Source of the DNA: Marivita sp003149565
GTDB lineage: Bacteria; Pseudomonadota; Alphaproteobacteria; Rhodobacterales; Rhodobacteraceae
Assembly: GCF_965216415.1 (NCBI RefSeq)
Contig: NZ_CBDCFU010000002.1
Strand: one strand, 5' to 3'
DNA: 64,000 nucleotides
Part shown: piece by piece, positions 9,622-18,400 of the stretch
Position numbering within the stretch: position 1 is the stretch's first letter
How the letters are laid out: each line of letters begins with the position of its first letter
Notes under the pieces: model-generated
The model's database searches: none
What the model was told of the DNA's origin: nothing
Seen by the model: the letters and a program-made list of their open reading frames with translations, nothing else
Position numbers and translations under genes: made by a program

Positions 9622-11730
9622 ATGGCGTCTTCGAAAATTCGCGTTGGTCTGATCGGGGCCGGATATATCGCAAGCTGGCACGCTGACGCCTTGCGGGCGA
9701 CCGATGGAGTCGAGATCACTGCCGTATGCGATCTATCCGAAACAGCGGCCAAAGGCTTGGCCGAGACCTTGGGAGTGCACGCCTTTGGCGACGTAGCTGA
9801 CCTGATCGAGGCCAAGGTCTGCGATGCGGTTCACATCCTGACGCCGCCACATCTGCATCATGCGCTGGCCATCCAGTGTCTCGAGGCGAAGCTGCATGTG
9901 TTGGTGGAGAAGCCAGTGGCAACCTCGGCTCTGGAGACGGCTGAGATCGAGACAGTCGCACAAGAGCATGGCGTGCGCTTCCACGCAGGACACAACTTCA
10001 TGGGGCTTCCGTCCTATGACCGGCTCAAGGACATTTTGGCGCGCGGAGAACTGGGTCGCGTGTCAGTGGCCGAGGTGCATTGGTGCCTACCGCTTGCGCC
10101 ATTGCGTTCAGGGCCGTTTGGGATCTGGTTACTGCGGGAGCCGAAGAACTTGCTTCTGGAGCTGGGGCCGCATCTGATGGGCTTCATTGTAGACCTGTTC
10201 GGAGAGCCAGACATCAAGTCCGTTCATCTGTCCAAACCAGTCGATCTGCCGGGTGACGACACACGGCATCAGGCGTGGCGCATTATGGCGCAGGCCGGGG
10301 ATGTGGATGTGGCGCTGACCATTTCGATGGTCGAAACGATTGACGACCGATCTTTGACACTGCGTGGATCATCCGGTCGGGTGCGATTGGATTTTGCCGC
10401 CGATACTTTGGTTGTCGAACGCGAAAACGCATCCGATCTGGTGCTGAACCCATTGCGACGGCAGTTGGACCTTTCGTGGCAGCATCTGCGTGAAGGTCTC
10501 GGCAATATGTTCACTCAGGTGGTCTCTTTGAACCGCAAATCACCCTACGCGCTGAGCTTTCAGGGAATGGATGCGGCGATCTATGACTCGCTGCGGACGG
10601 GTAAGGCTCCTGATGTGCGGTTCTCTGGCGAGAGCGCAGTCAAGGTGATGACGGCGCTGGATCAAGCTTTGGCTCTCATCCCTGCGGAACAGTTAAAAGC
10701 GGCGGAACCTAAGACCAAGACCCGCGACCCAAAGCCGACCGCAATGGTGATTGGCGGCACCGGATTTATCGGGCGGGCGTTGACCCGTGCGCTTGTGGCC
10801 AAGGGGCAGGATGTGAGGGTGCTGAGCCGCGGTCGGTTTGGCCCCTTCCCTGACTTGCCGGACCAGGTCGAAACTGTGGGTGTCTCGCTCTACGACAAGG
10901 CAGCGTTAGTCCAGGCGATGCAAGGGATCGAGGTGGTCTATAACCTTGCGCGCTCGCTTGAAGGGACTTGGGACGAGGCGCTTGAGCATGACGTTGGCGT
11001 GGCTGTTCGCATCGCCGAAGCCTGTCAGGAGGCTGGTGTGAAGCGCCTGGTATATACAGGTACGATCGCCAGCTACGACATGTCCTCACCACAGCAAAAG
11101 ATCACCGAGGACGTGGGCTTCCCGGCAGATATGGGCGACCGGAACATGTACGCGCGGTCCAAGGCGGAATGCGAAAAACGCCTGATGGAGATGCACCGGC
11201 GGGACGGTCTGCCTCTTGTTATCGCTCGGCCGGGGATTGTGGTCGGGCAAGGCGGACCGCTTCAGCACTGGGGAATCGGGCGCTGGCATGGCGCGGGCGC
11301 GGTGCGGATCTGGGGCGATGGGCTCAACATCCTGCCCTTCGTTCTCATCGACGACGTGGCTGACGGGTTAATCCTGATGGGTGAACATCCTGATGCTGTA
11401 GGTCAAAGCTACAACCTGGTCGGAGAGCCAATGCTGACGGCGAAAGGCTATTTCGACGCGATCCATGAAAAACTGGGGGCGCAGATCCGGGTAAGCACCG
11501 GAAATCTGACGCTTTTCTGGGCCACGGATGCCATCAAACATATGCTCAAAGTTTACGCCTTGCAACGGCGTGGGCTGACGCGTCCCTCCTTGGCGGATTG
11601 GAAGAGCCGGGCACATCTGTCTCCCTTTGTGAACACAAAACCAAAGCAGGAGCTTGGATGGACGCCCGAGCAAGACAAGGCACGATTCATTGAAGAGGCG
11701 ATCGGGAAAGCAAATCTTTTTGGGTTTTGA
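9622..11730 (+). CDS. Fused Gfo/Idh/MocA oxidoreductase and SDR epimerase
   Basis: Two-domain protein, 702 aa. Residues 1 to about 365 are a Gfo/Idh/MocA oxidoreductase (VGLIGAGYIASWH near residue 8, EKP motif near residue 96). From about residue 375 an extended SDR domain starts with MVIGGTGFIGRAL and carries YxxxK in MYARSKAECEK. The linker between them is basic and Pro-rich. The ATG at 9622 has GAGG upstream and is chosen over an earlier in-frame ATG that overlaps the glycosyltransferase. The two domains are the same families, in the same order, as the separate genes at 5343-7390. This suggests one protein catalysing two consecutive sugar-modifying steps. Confidence 0.8.
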   Translation: MASSKIRVGLIGAGYIASWHADALRATDGVEITAVCDLSETAAKGLAETLGVHAFGDVADLIEAKVCDAVHILTPPHLHHALAIQCLEAKLHVLVEKPVATSALETAEIETVAQEHGVRFHAGHNFMGLPSYDRLKDILARGELGRVSVAEVHWCLPLAPLRSGPFGIWLLREPKNLLLELGPHLMGFIVDLFGEPDIKSVHLSKPVDLPGDDTRHQAWRIMAQAGDVDVALTISMVETIDDRSLTLRGSSGRVRLDFAADTLVVERENASDLVLNPLRRQLDLSWQHLREGLGNMFTQVVSLNRKSPYALSFQGMDAAIYDSLRTGKAPDVRFSGESAVKVMTALDQALALIPAEQLKAAEPKTKTRDPKPTAMVIGGTGFIGRALTRALVAKGQDVRVLSRGRFGPFPDLPDQVETVGVSLYDKAALVQAMQGIEVVYNLARSLEGTWDEALEHDVGVAVRIAEACQEAGVKRLVYTGTIASYDMSSPQQKITEDVGFPADMGDRNMYARSKAECEKRLMEMHRRDGLPLVIARPGIVVGQGGPLQHWGIGRWHGAGAVRIWGDGLNILPFVLIDDVADGLILMGEHPDAVGQSYNLVGEPMLTAKGYFDAIHEKLGAQIRVSTGNLTLFWATDAIKHMLKVYALQRRGLTRPSLADWKSRAHLSPFVNTKPKQELGWTPEQDKARFIEEAIGKANLFGF

Positions 11731-11774
11731 TCGCCTTCATTTGATAAACAATCCCCTCAAATCCGACGTATTCT

Positions 11775-11792
11775 TGACAGAATACCCTGTCA
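11775..11792. promoter_or_regulatory. Inverted repeat upstream of the tyrosine-kinase gene
   Basis: A perfect dyad TGACAG-N6-CTGTCA lies about 75 bases before the start codon at 11866, in a 135-base intergenic space. A TTGACA hexamer that could be a -35 element overlaps its left arm (11774-11779), but no convincing -10 follows. It may be an operator. The binding protein is unknown. Confidence 0.3.
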
Positions 11793-11865
11793 TGGGTGGG
11801 GTGCGCGACTTAGGCCGCGTTGTATAGGACCGGAAGGTAATGATGCCGCGTAACGAGGCTGAGAA

Positions 11866-12972
11866 ATGACCGAGCAGCCCAAATTCCAGCGCCGCAAGCG
11901 GCGTGGGGCGGATGCGCCTGTCGACACGCCTGATCACCGTCCATCCAACGCTCAAAAGCCGGACTTTGCCGGAGATCGAGCTTCCAAGCCGGAACCTGCA
12001 GCCCCGGCGCCGCGCAAAAGCAAGATAAAGGCCATCAAGAAACACCCTGCTCCAAAAGCAGCGGCACCTGTATCAGCGAAACGTATCTCTGCAGACAGCG
12101 ATAGCCGGCCGGAACCAGCCAGAGATCACGACACACCGGTGCCAGGACAACCGGTAAAACCGCGAACGGTGGAAGTTTCTAAGCCTCCTCTGATCTTGGA
12201 ACGCAGGCCCGAGCCTAAGGTGCAGTCACAACCTGTTTTCGATCCGGAAACCGCATGGTACAGCATTGACCGCTTTCCGCTCGATCCACAGCGGCTTGCC
12301 GCTCGGAACGTGATCACAGCATTGCGCGAAGACCCATCACATTCGCGTTTCGATATCCTGCGGACCCGTATGCTGCAGGCGCTTTCGGAAAACGGCTGGA
12401 GGCGGGTTGCGATTACATCTCCGACGAAAGACTGCGGCAAGACTTTTACGGCGGCCAATCTGGCCGTCAGCCTGTCACGACACGAAACCTGCCGGACGGT
12501 CCTGCTGGATCTTGATATGCGCAGCCCGAGTCTGCACAATGTCTTCGGAGTCTCTGACACTGGCGCTATTGGCGATATGCTGCGTGGGAAGATTTCGCCT
12601 GAGGCCCATCTGCAAGGCTTCGCACCCAATACGATTTCCGCAGGTTCCCATGTCGCCGTTGGGTTCAACGGCATTGTTGAACCTTATGCGTCGGAACTTT
12701 TGCAGGATCCATCAACTGAAGCGGTTCTGGACGAAATCGAAGCAGCCTTTCAGCCGGACGTCATGCTGTTCGACCTACCGCCAGCGTTGCTCAATGACGA
12801 TGTTATTGCGATGCGACCGCATGTGGATGCACTGCTCATCGTGGCCGCTGGAGGGATAACCCGAGCCAAGGACATCAAGGAAACTGAACGTCGTCTAGGT
12901 GAGAACATGCCACTGCTCGGAGTGGTGCTTAACAAGGCTGAACACATTGAGACCAGCGAATACTCTTATTGA
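11866..12972 (+). CDS. CpsD/CapB-type ATPase (tyrosine autokinase-like)
   Basis: Cytoplasmic P-loop ATPase of the bacterial tyrosine-kinase/MinD-like group, 368 aa, which normally works with a Wzz-type membrane protein to control polysaccharide chain length and export. The first 120 residues are rich in Lys, Arg, Pro and Ala and look disordered. Walker A is in SPTKDCGKTFTAANLA, Walker A' in VLLDLDMRSPS, and Walker B in DVMLFDLPP. The C-terminus has only two tyrosines (SEYSY) instead of a longer Tyr cluster, so autophosphorylation is less certain. The start has GAGG upstream. It converges on the Wzz-like gene four bases away, whereas such pairs are often co-directional. Confidence 0.75.
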   Translation: MTEQPKFQRRKRRGADAPVDTPDHRPSNAQKPDFAGDRASKPEPAAPAPRKSKIKAIKKHPAPKAAAPVSAKRISADSDSRPEPARDHDTPVPGQPVKPRTVEVSKPPLILERRPEPKVQSQPVFDPETAWYSIDRFPLDPQRLAARNVITALREDPSHSRFDILRTRMLQALSENGWRRVAITSPTKDCGKTFTAANLAVSLSRHETCRTVLLDLDMRSPSLHNVFGVSDTGAIGDMLRGKISPEAHLQGFAPNTISAGSHVAVGFNGIVEPYASELLQDPSTEAVLDEIEAAFQPDVMLFDLPPALLNDDVIAMRPHVDALLIVAAGGITRAKDIKETERRLGENMPLLGVVLNKAEHIETSEYSY

Positions 12973-12976
12973 GACG

Positions 12977-14311
12977 CTAATGCGCGTTTCGAGGGCTCCG
13001 CGCCAAGCTCGCAAGGGCGCTAACCGATTTGGTAATAAGACCAATCACACCAAGTGCGATTGCCGCCAGAACACCCCAAACGATCTTCCAGCCACGTCGC
13101 TTCTTTTGCGAGGGAAATGCTCTCGACTTTTCGAGAACGGGTACGGAGATCACGGGTCGAATTCCCAGAATGCGCTCCATCTGCGAGGCAGTGCGGATCG
13201 GCGGGTTCAGAAGTTCGAGAACAAATGCGACACCAACAGCCAACATTACGCTGACCACGCCGCCGAGCATGGCAACCGACCTTTTACTGCGTGAGACCGC
13301 GTAAGCCGGAACAATTGCCTTCTCGAGGACTTCGAAACGGGCAAGCTGACGCTGTTCTTCAAGGCTCTGGCTCATTTGAGCGTCCGCCTTGCGACGGGCG
13401 ATGACCGTAAATTGTTCGTTCAACTGTGACAGTTCGCGCTGCAAGGACGCCAACTCGCGTTCAATCGCGGGTGCGCGCGCCAAAAGCGCGTTGATCTGGT
13501 CTGTCCGCGTTTCGATCAGATTGATCTGATCCTGCAAAAGACCAATCTCACGTTCAAGCGCTTCAGGGCGCGTGCGTGCGCTGTTGGATTCCAGGCTCAG
13601 GATTTGTTGGCGGAGGGTCAAAAGCGATGAATTGAGGGTTGTGAGTTCACCTTGCAAAACTGTGATGTTAGCCGGCAGCACTTCGGCGTTGGCCGATTTG
13701 AAATCTGCAATCATGCTCTCGGCGGCTGCAATCTCTTCGCGGATGCGCGCTTCTTCGGCATTGAAAAATTCGAGTTCGATCTGAGCACGCTCCACGCTGC
13801 GGCTGCGGGCCTCGTCCATAACACGGGCCAAAACTTCGTTGGCGACATCTGCGGCCTTCTGCGGATCGCTCAGATTGGCTGTGATCACCATGCCGGAAAC
13901 GGATTGCACAGGCTGCCACGGCTCGCCGCCACCAATGGCTTCCACCGTCACCGCGCGACGCATTGCGTCCAAGCGCATTGTTGGCGTCATCCCCGGAATA
14001 TTGTTGAAAAGATCATACTTATCCATGATCTCGGTCAGAGACCCACGCGACATCACACGCTGTTCGATGAGTTGAACTGTACGGCGCGCGTCGAGACTCG
14101 CACGGTTGTCCACCATTGCACCGACACTTGTATTTGTCCCCGCAACTTGCGCATCTTCAATCTGAACGACCGCAATCGCATTGTACACCGGCACGCGCGT
14201 CAAAGCGACGGCCAGCGAAATCACACAGCCGATGAAGGTGATCCCGATGATCAACCAAAGACGCCGCTTAAGAGCGGAGAACACCTCTTCGAACGACTGA
14301 AAATACAGCAC
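12977..14311 (-). CDS. Wzz/GumC-like chain-length determinant protein
   Basis: Inner-membrane polysaccharide co-polymerase, about 444 aa from the GTG at 14311. TM1 is in RLWLIIGITFIGCVISLAV and a second segment in LGGVVSVMLAVGVAFVLEL. A long coiled coil lies in between, with many Glu/Gln/Arg heptads (about residues 180-370) as in GumC/GNVR proteins. The chain continues past TM2 into a basic cytoplasmic piece and a third hydrophobic segment (VLAAIALGVIGLI), which is less usual. The GTG at 14311 has GGAG eight bases upstream. A TTG at 14383 is the alternative start. It has no kinase domain of its own, so it probably partners with the ATPase at 11866. Confidence 0.8.
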   Translation of the reverse strand: MLYFQSFEEVFSALKRRLWLIIGITFIGCVISLAVALTRVPVYNAIAVVQIEDAQVAGTNTSVGAMVDNRASLDARRTVQLIEQRVMSRGSLTEIMDKYDLFNNIPGMTPTMRLDAMRRAVTVEAIGGGEPWQPVQSVSGMVITANLSDPQKAADVANEVLARVMDEARSRSVERAQIELEFFNAEEARIREEIAAAESMIADFKSANAEVLPANITVLQGELTTLNSSLLTLRQQILSLESNSARTRPEALEREIGLLQDQINLIETRTDQINALLARAPAIERELASLQRELSQLNEQFTVIARRKADAQMSQSLEEQRQLARFEVLEKAIVPAYAVSRSKRSVAMLGGVVSVMLAVGVAFVLELLNPPIRTASQMERILGIRPVISVPVLEKSRAFPSQKKRRGWKIVWGVLAAIALGVIGLITKSVSALASLARSPRNAH

Positions 14312-14480
14312 GCGCTCAACTCCAGTACAAAGGCCCCCGCCTTGCTCAATTCGGGTCACGCTGTGACCATGCGCCCTAAGCAAGACATAATTTAGTCAAA
14401 ACAAGGCAGAATTGCGACCGTTAAAACCGAAAGATATGGAAACAACGCGTTTCCTCCCAACCGGTCGCTGCGGCTGAAAC

Positions 14481-15446
14481 CTATTGTAAAACAACAGCAT
14501 TTTGCGGAATCCCAGTAACCGGCAACGAAGACACAACATCCCAGACAGTTTGCTGCATGAGACGCGCCAAATCCGGCCCTGGCGCGGTGGCCGCCATCCC
14601 ATCGGCGCGCAAAAGTTCTGCCGGAAGACCGACGGGCGATCTTTGATACAGGACAGCGAAATGCGTTATCGCAACCAGATATGCGCCCAGATCATTGATG
14701 TGGATGGGATCAAGCGCGCCGTCTTCGGCTCGCGCGAAAAGGTCCTTGCGTGATGTCACGCCATCGACACCTTCACTGTCCTCAATCCGCCGAACGAACT
14801 CGGCCATGACGCGACCGGCAGGTATAACGTAGACCGGGGACGCATCCGGCAATTCAGCCATTGTCCGTGCAAGCAATACGCCTTCCCAGTATTTAGCCGG
14901 GTCAGTATCCAAGCGGTACATCCAGCCCTGAGGGTCGGTCAATTCGTGCCAGGTTTCATACAGAAATATGCGAATATCCGGATTGGCATCACGTGCAGCA
15001 GCCACCCATTTCTCTAAATAGAGAGGCGCATCGAAATGGGCGATAGCTGCTTCGATCTCAACCATCTCGGTCAGAACGAATGCATCAAAATCGCCACTGG
15101 ACAAAGCCTCTTTGGCGTCACGGTAATGCGCGTGTGCATTTTCGGTTTCGAAGCCCTGAATTGGTTCGTCTGCATTCCAATGCGCCCTGAGCGGCGTGCC
15201 CCATCCAAGCTGTGATGCATGTGAATGCTCCGCTAACTGCGCCAGCATCGCGGGCATGTCTTGGCCAACCAATGAATGTCCAAGGTGGAAGACATTTAAA
15301 GGGCCTTCTGGCGGCGACAGAGGTGTCTCGTAGCGAGCCGCCATTTGCTCGGGCGTCAGCGCTTTGGGAGCAGAAAACTGAATCCACGCCAAAGCACCGC
15401 AGCCAACTGCGACAAGACCCGCGAATAAGGAACGCTTGCCACGCAT
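14481..15446 (-). CDS. Exported SGNH/GDSL-type hydrolase-like protein
   Basis: 321 aa protein with an N-terminal signal or anchor (RGKRSLFAGLVAVGCGALAWI). The motif NVFHLGHSLVGQDM near residue 52 fits block I of SGNH hydrolases with the nucleophile Ser. DPIHINDLGAYLVA near residue 245 provides the Asp-x-x-His of block V. Such enzymes often deacylate carbohydrates or lipids. It starts three bases after the NRPS stop, so it is probably the last gene of the PKS-glycosyltransferase-NRPS operon. It may trim or transfer an acyl group on the product. The substrate is inferred only from context. Confidence 0.6.
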   Translation of the reverse strand: MRGKRSLFAGLVAVGCGALAWIQFSAPKALTPEQMAARYETPLSPPEGPLNVFHLGHSLVGQDMPAMLAQLAEHSHASQLGWGTPLRAHWNADEPIQGFETENAHAHYRDAKEALSSGDFDAFVLTEMVEIEAAIAHFDAPLYLEKWVAAARDANPDIRIFLYETWHELTDPQGWMYRLDTDPAKYWEGVLLARTMAELPDASPVYVIPAGRVMAEFVRRIEDSEGVDGVTSRKDLFARAEDGALDPIHINDLGAYLVAITHFAVLYQRSPVGLPAELLRADGMAATAPGPDLARLMQQTVWDVVSSLPVTGIPQNAVVLQ

Positions 15447-15449
15447 CGC

Positions 15450-18400
15450 TTAAGCCTGTCGCCTTGCGCGCATTGCACGTCTGCGCGCCATCGCATCTGC
15501 GCGCATTTGCGCACGATCAGATTGTGCCTTTGATGTCATCGACACGACAGGCGCTGCATCCGGTCCCCTTGGAGCGACAGTGCCGTTCAACTTTGCAACG
15601 CGATCCGCTAAGGCTGATAGTGTTGGAAATTGGAAAATGTCGGTGATCGAAAGCTTTCCGACATGCAAGCGATCCCGCAAAGCGCGATGTGTCTGAACCG
15701 CCAAAAGAGAGTGCCCGCCAAGGTCAAAGAAATTCGCGTCGGGCGGGATTGACTGCAGACCGAGCACCTCGCTCCAGATTGCGGCAATGCGGTCGCGAAG
15801 CGCATCGTCGGCCTGACCGGCGTTTGGCGAAGAAGCAACCATGGGGGATGCCGGTTTTGATCGAAGCGGCACTTTTTGTGGTGCCGGCAGAGCCTTGCGA
15901 TCAATCTTCTGGTTCGGTGTCAGAGGAAAGGCATCCAGCACGACAAAATGCGCCGGAACCATGTAATCGGGCAAACGCTCTGCCAACGCGGCGCGCAATA
16001 CAGAGATGTCAAGTTCGCGGCACGTCTTCAGATATGCCACCAAACGAACATCGCCGGGTGCGTCTTCCCGCGCCAGGACGACGGCGTTTGTAACACGATC
16101 ATCGTCCTGCAGAGCGCTTTCAATCTCGCCCAACTCAATCCGGAAACCGCGCAGTTTGATCTGCTGGTCCGCCCGCCCAAGGAAGTCTAGCCGTCCATCC
16201 GACCGGCGCTGAACAAGATCGCCGGTTCGATACATGCGGCCTTCGGCGAAGGGATTCTCGCGGAAACGATCGGCAGTCATCTCATCACGCTGCCAATAGC
16301 CGCGTGTTACACCTTTGCCGCCGATCCAAAGCTCGCCCTCTTCGCCGATACCCACTGGGTTCAGGTCGTCATCAAGAACGTAGAGTTGTGTGTTGGAGAT
16401 GGGGCGACCGATATTGACCGTAGCATCCTCGCTTGTCGCGACTTCCGATGAAGACCAGATCGTTGTTTCGGTCGGCCCATACATATTGGTAATCTTCGCA
16501 TCTGTAGCTTTGCCGAGTTCAGAGACCAACGCACCAGAAAGCGCTTCGCCACCCAAAAAAAGGTGTTTGACCCCACGCAGAGCCGCGCGAGCATCATCAT
16601 CCATAGCAATCATCCGCGCCATAGACGGGGTGCACTGCAGATGTGTGACGTGATGGCGGTCAAGCATTGCTGCAATCGAGAAATCCGAATCCTCGTGATC
16701 GCGTGTCGGAGTACATTTCCGGACCACTTCGGCCAAGGGTCGCAGCCCTTCGAGAACCTGATCTGTTGCGATGCCGTAGTCGATCAGGCAGGCAATCTCT
16801 GAAACACCGATGGCTTGCAGCTGTTCGACGCGGGCCAAAGCATCTTCGATCGTTCCAAACAGTCCTGAGTCGTTAAAATAACGCTCGAATGCGAAATCCA
16901 GAATGCCTTCGAGATCATCTTCGCTCAGGTCGCCCAGGTTGAGTTCGAAGGCATTCTTGACACCTTCAGGCCGTTTGAATGCCGGAAACGCCCAAGCATA
17001 TTGCTTGATCAATCCAGCCGCTGACCGGAGGTAATCTTTCATTGGTTCGCGCGCGATTTCGCGGGCTTGCTCACGCGTTGCCGCAAGGCAGGTGTGCAGC
17101 ATCAATGTGACAGTAAAGTCATCCGGATTGTGCCCAGCCTCGCGCAGCGCATTGCGGTAGATCGCGATTTTGTCGGCCACCTCATCAATCGACTGCCCCA
17201 AAAGGTGCGTCAGAACGTTCGCGCCATTTGCCCCCGCTTCGCGCCATGTGTCGGGGTTGCCGGCCGTAGTCACCCAGATCGGCAGTTCGTTTGATACAGG
17301 CCGCGGCTGCGTGACCACCTCGTGCATCTGACCGTCTTTGCGCGGAAAGGCCACTGCTTCTCCACGCCAGAGTTTGCGCACTTGACCAATGGCTTCGAAC
17401 ATAGCGGGTTTGTTGTCGGGCGGCGTGTTTTCAGGACGCAGCACGAAATCGTCCGGTTGCCATCCACTTGCAATCGCAAGCCCAGCCCGACCATTTGTCA
17501 GATTGTCGATCACCGCCCATTCTTCGGCGATGCGGGCCGGGTGGTGAAGCGGCGCAACACAACTCCCAGCACGGACCCCAATCTGCTTGGTCACAGCGGC
17601 AACCGCCGCTCCTGTCACCGATGGATTTGGATAGGGACCACCGAAGGCATGGAAATGACGTTCCGGCGTCCACACCGCGCAGAAACCATTTTCGTCTGCG
17701 AATTTCGCGCCTTCAAGCAAGAGGCGGTATTTATCCCGCCCCACCCCATCGTCATTGCCCCAATAGTAGATGGAGAATTCCATTCCATCGCTGCTTTTCC
17801 GCGCAGCACCGCCAGAGATCACGCCACGCTGACTTGCACTTGGCAGCACAACTTTGATGCCCCGCGCCATCGTGTAGAAGAGTTCAAGTACCGATATATC
17901 AAAGCTGAGACTTGTGACCGCCAGCCAGGCAGCGTCGTCACGATCCGGAACGATTGCGTCCATGCCAGCGTAGAAGTTCATGACATTGCGATGTTCAACC
18001 ATGACGCCTTTTGGCACTCCGGTCGAACCTGACGTGTAAATGACATATGCCAAGTTATCACCGCTTGCGACCGGCGGTGGATTTTCGGTACGAGCGGACG
18101 CCAAACGCGGATCGCGGTCAATAACTAGAAGCTCGGCCGGTGTGTCCGGTAACTTGTCACGAAGGTCATGTTCGGTAATGACAACCCCAGCACCACTGTC
18201 CTTCAAGTAATGAGCCAACCTGTCCTGCGGGTAGTCTGGGTCGAGGGGGAGGTAAGCAGCCCCAGCTTTAAGCACAGCCAGAGCGGCTGCAATCAGATCA
18301 GGCCCTCGGCTGCAATGCAGGCCAACCATCATGTCCGGACCAACACCCATTGATCTCAGCACATACGCAACTCGGTTTGCGTGCTCATTCAAAACCGAAT

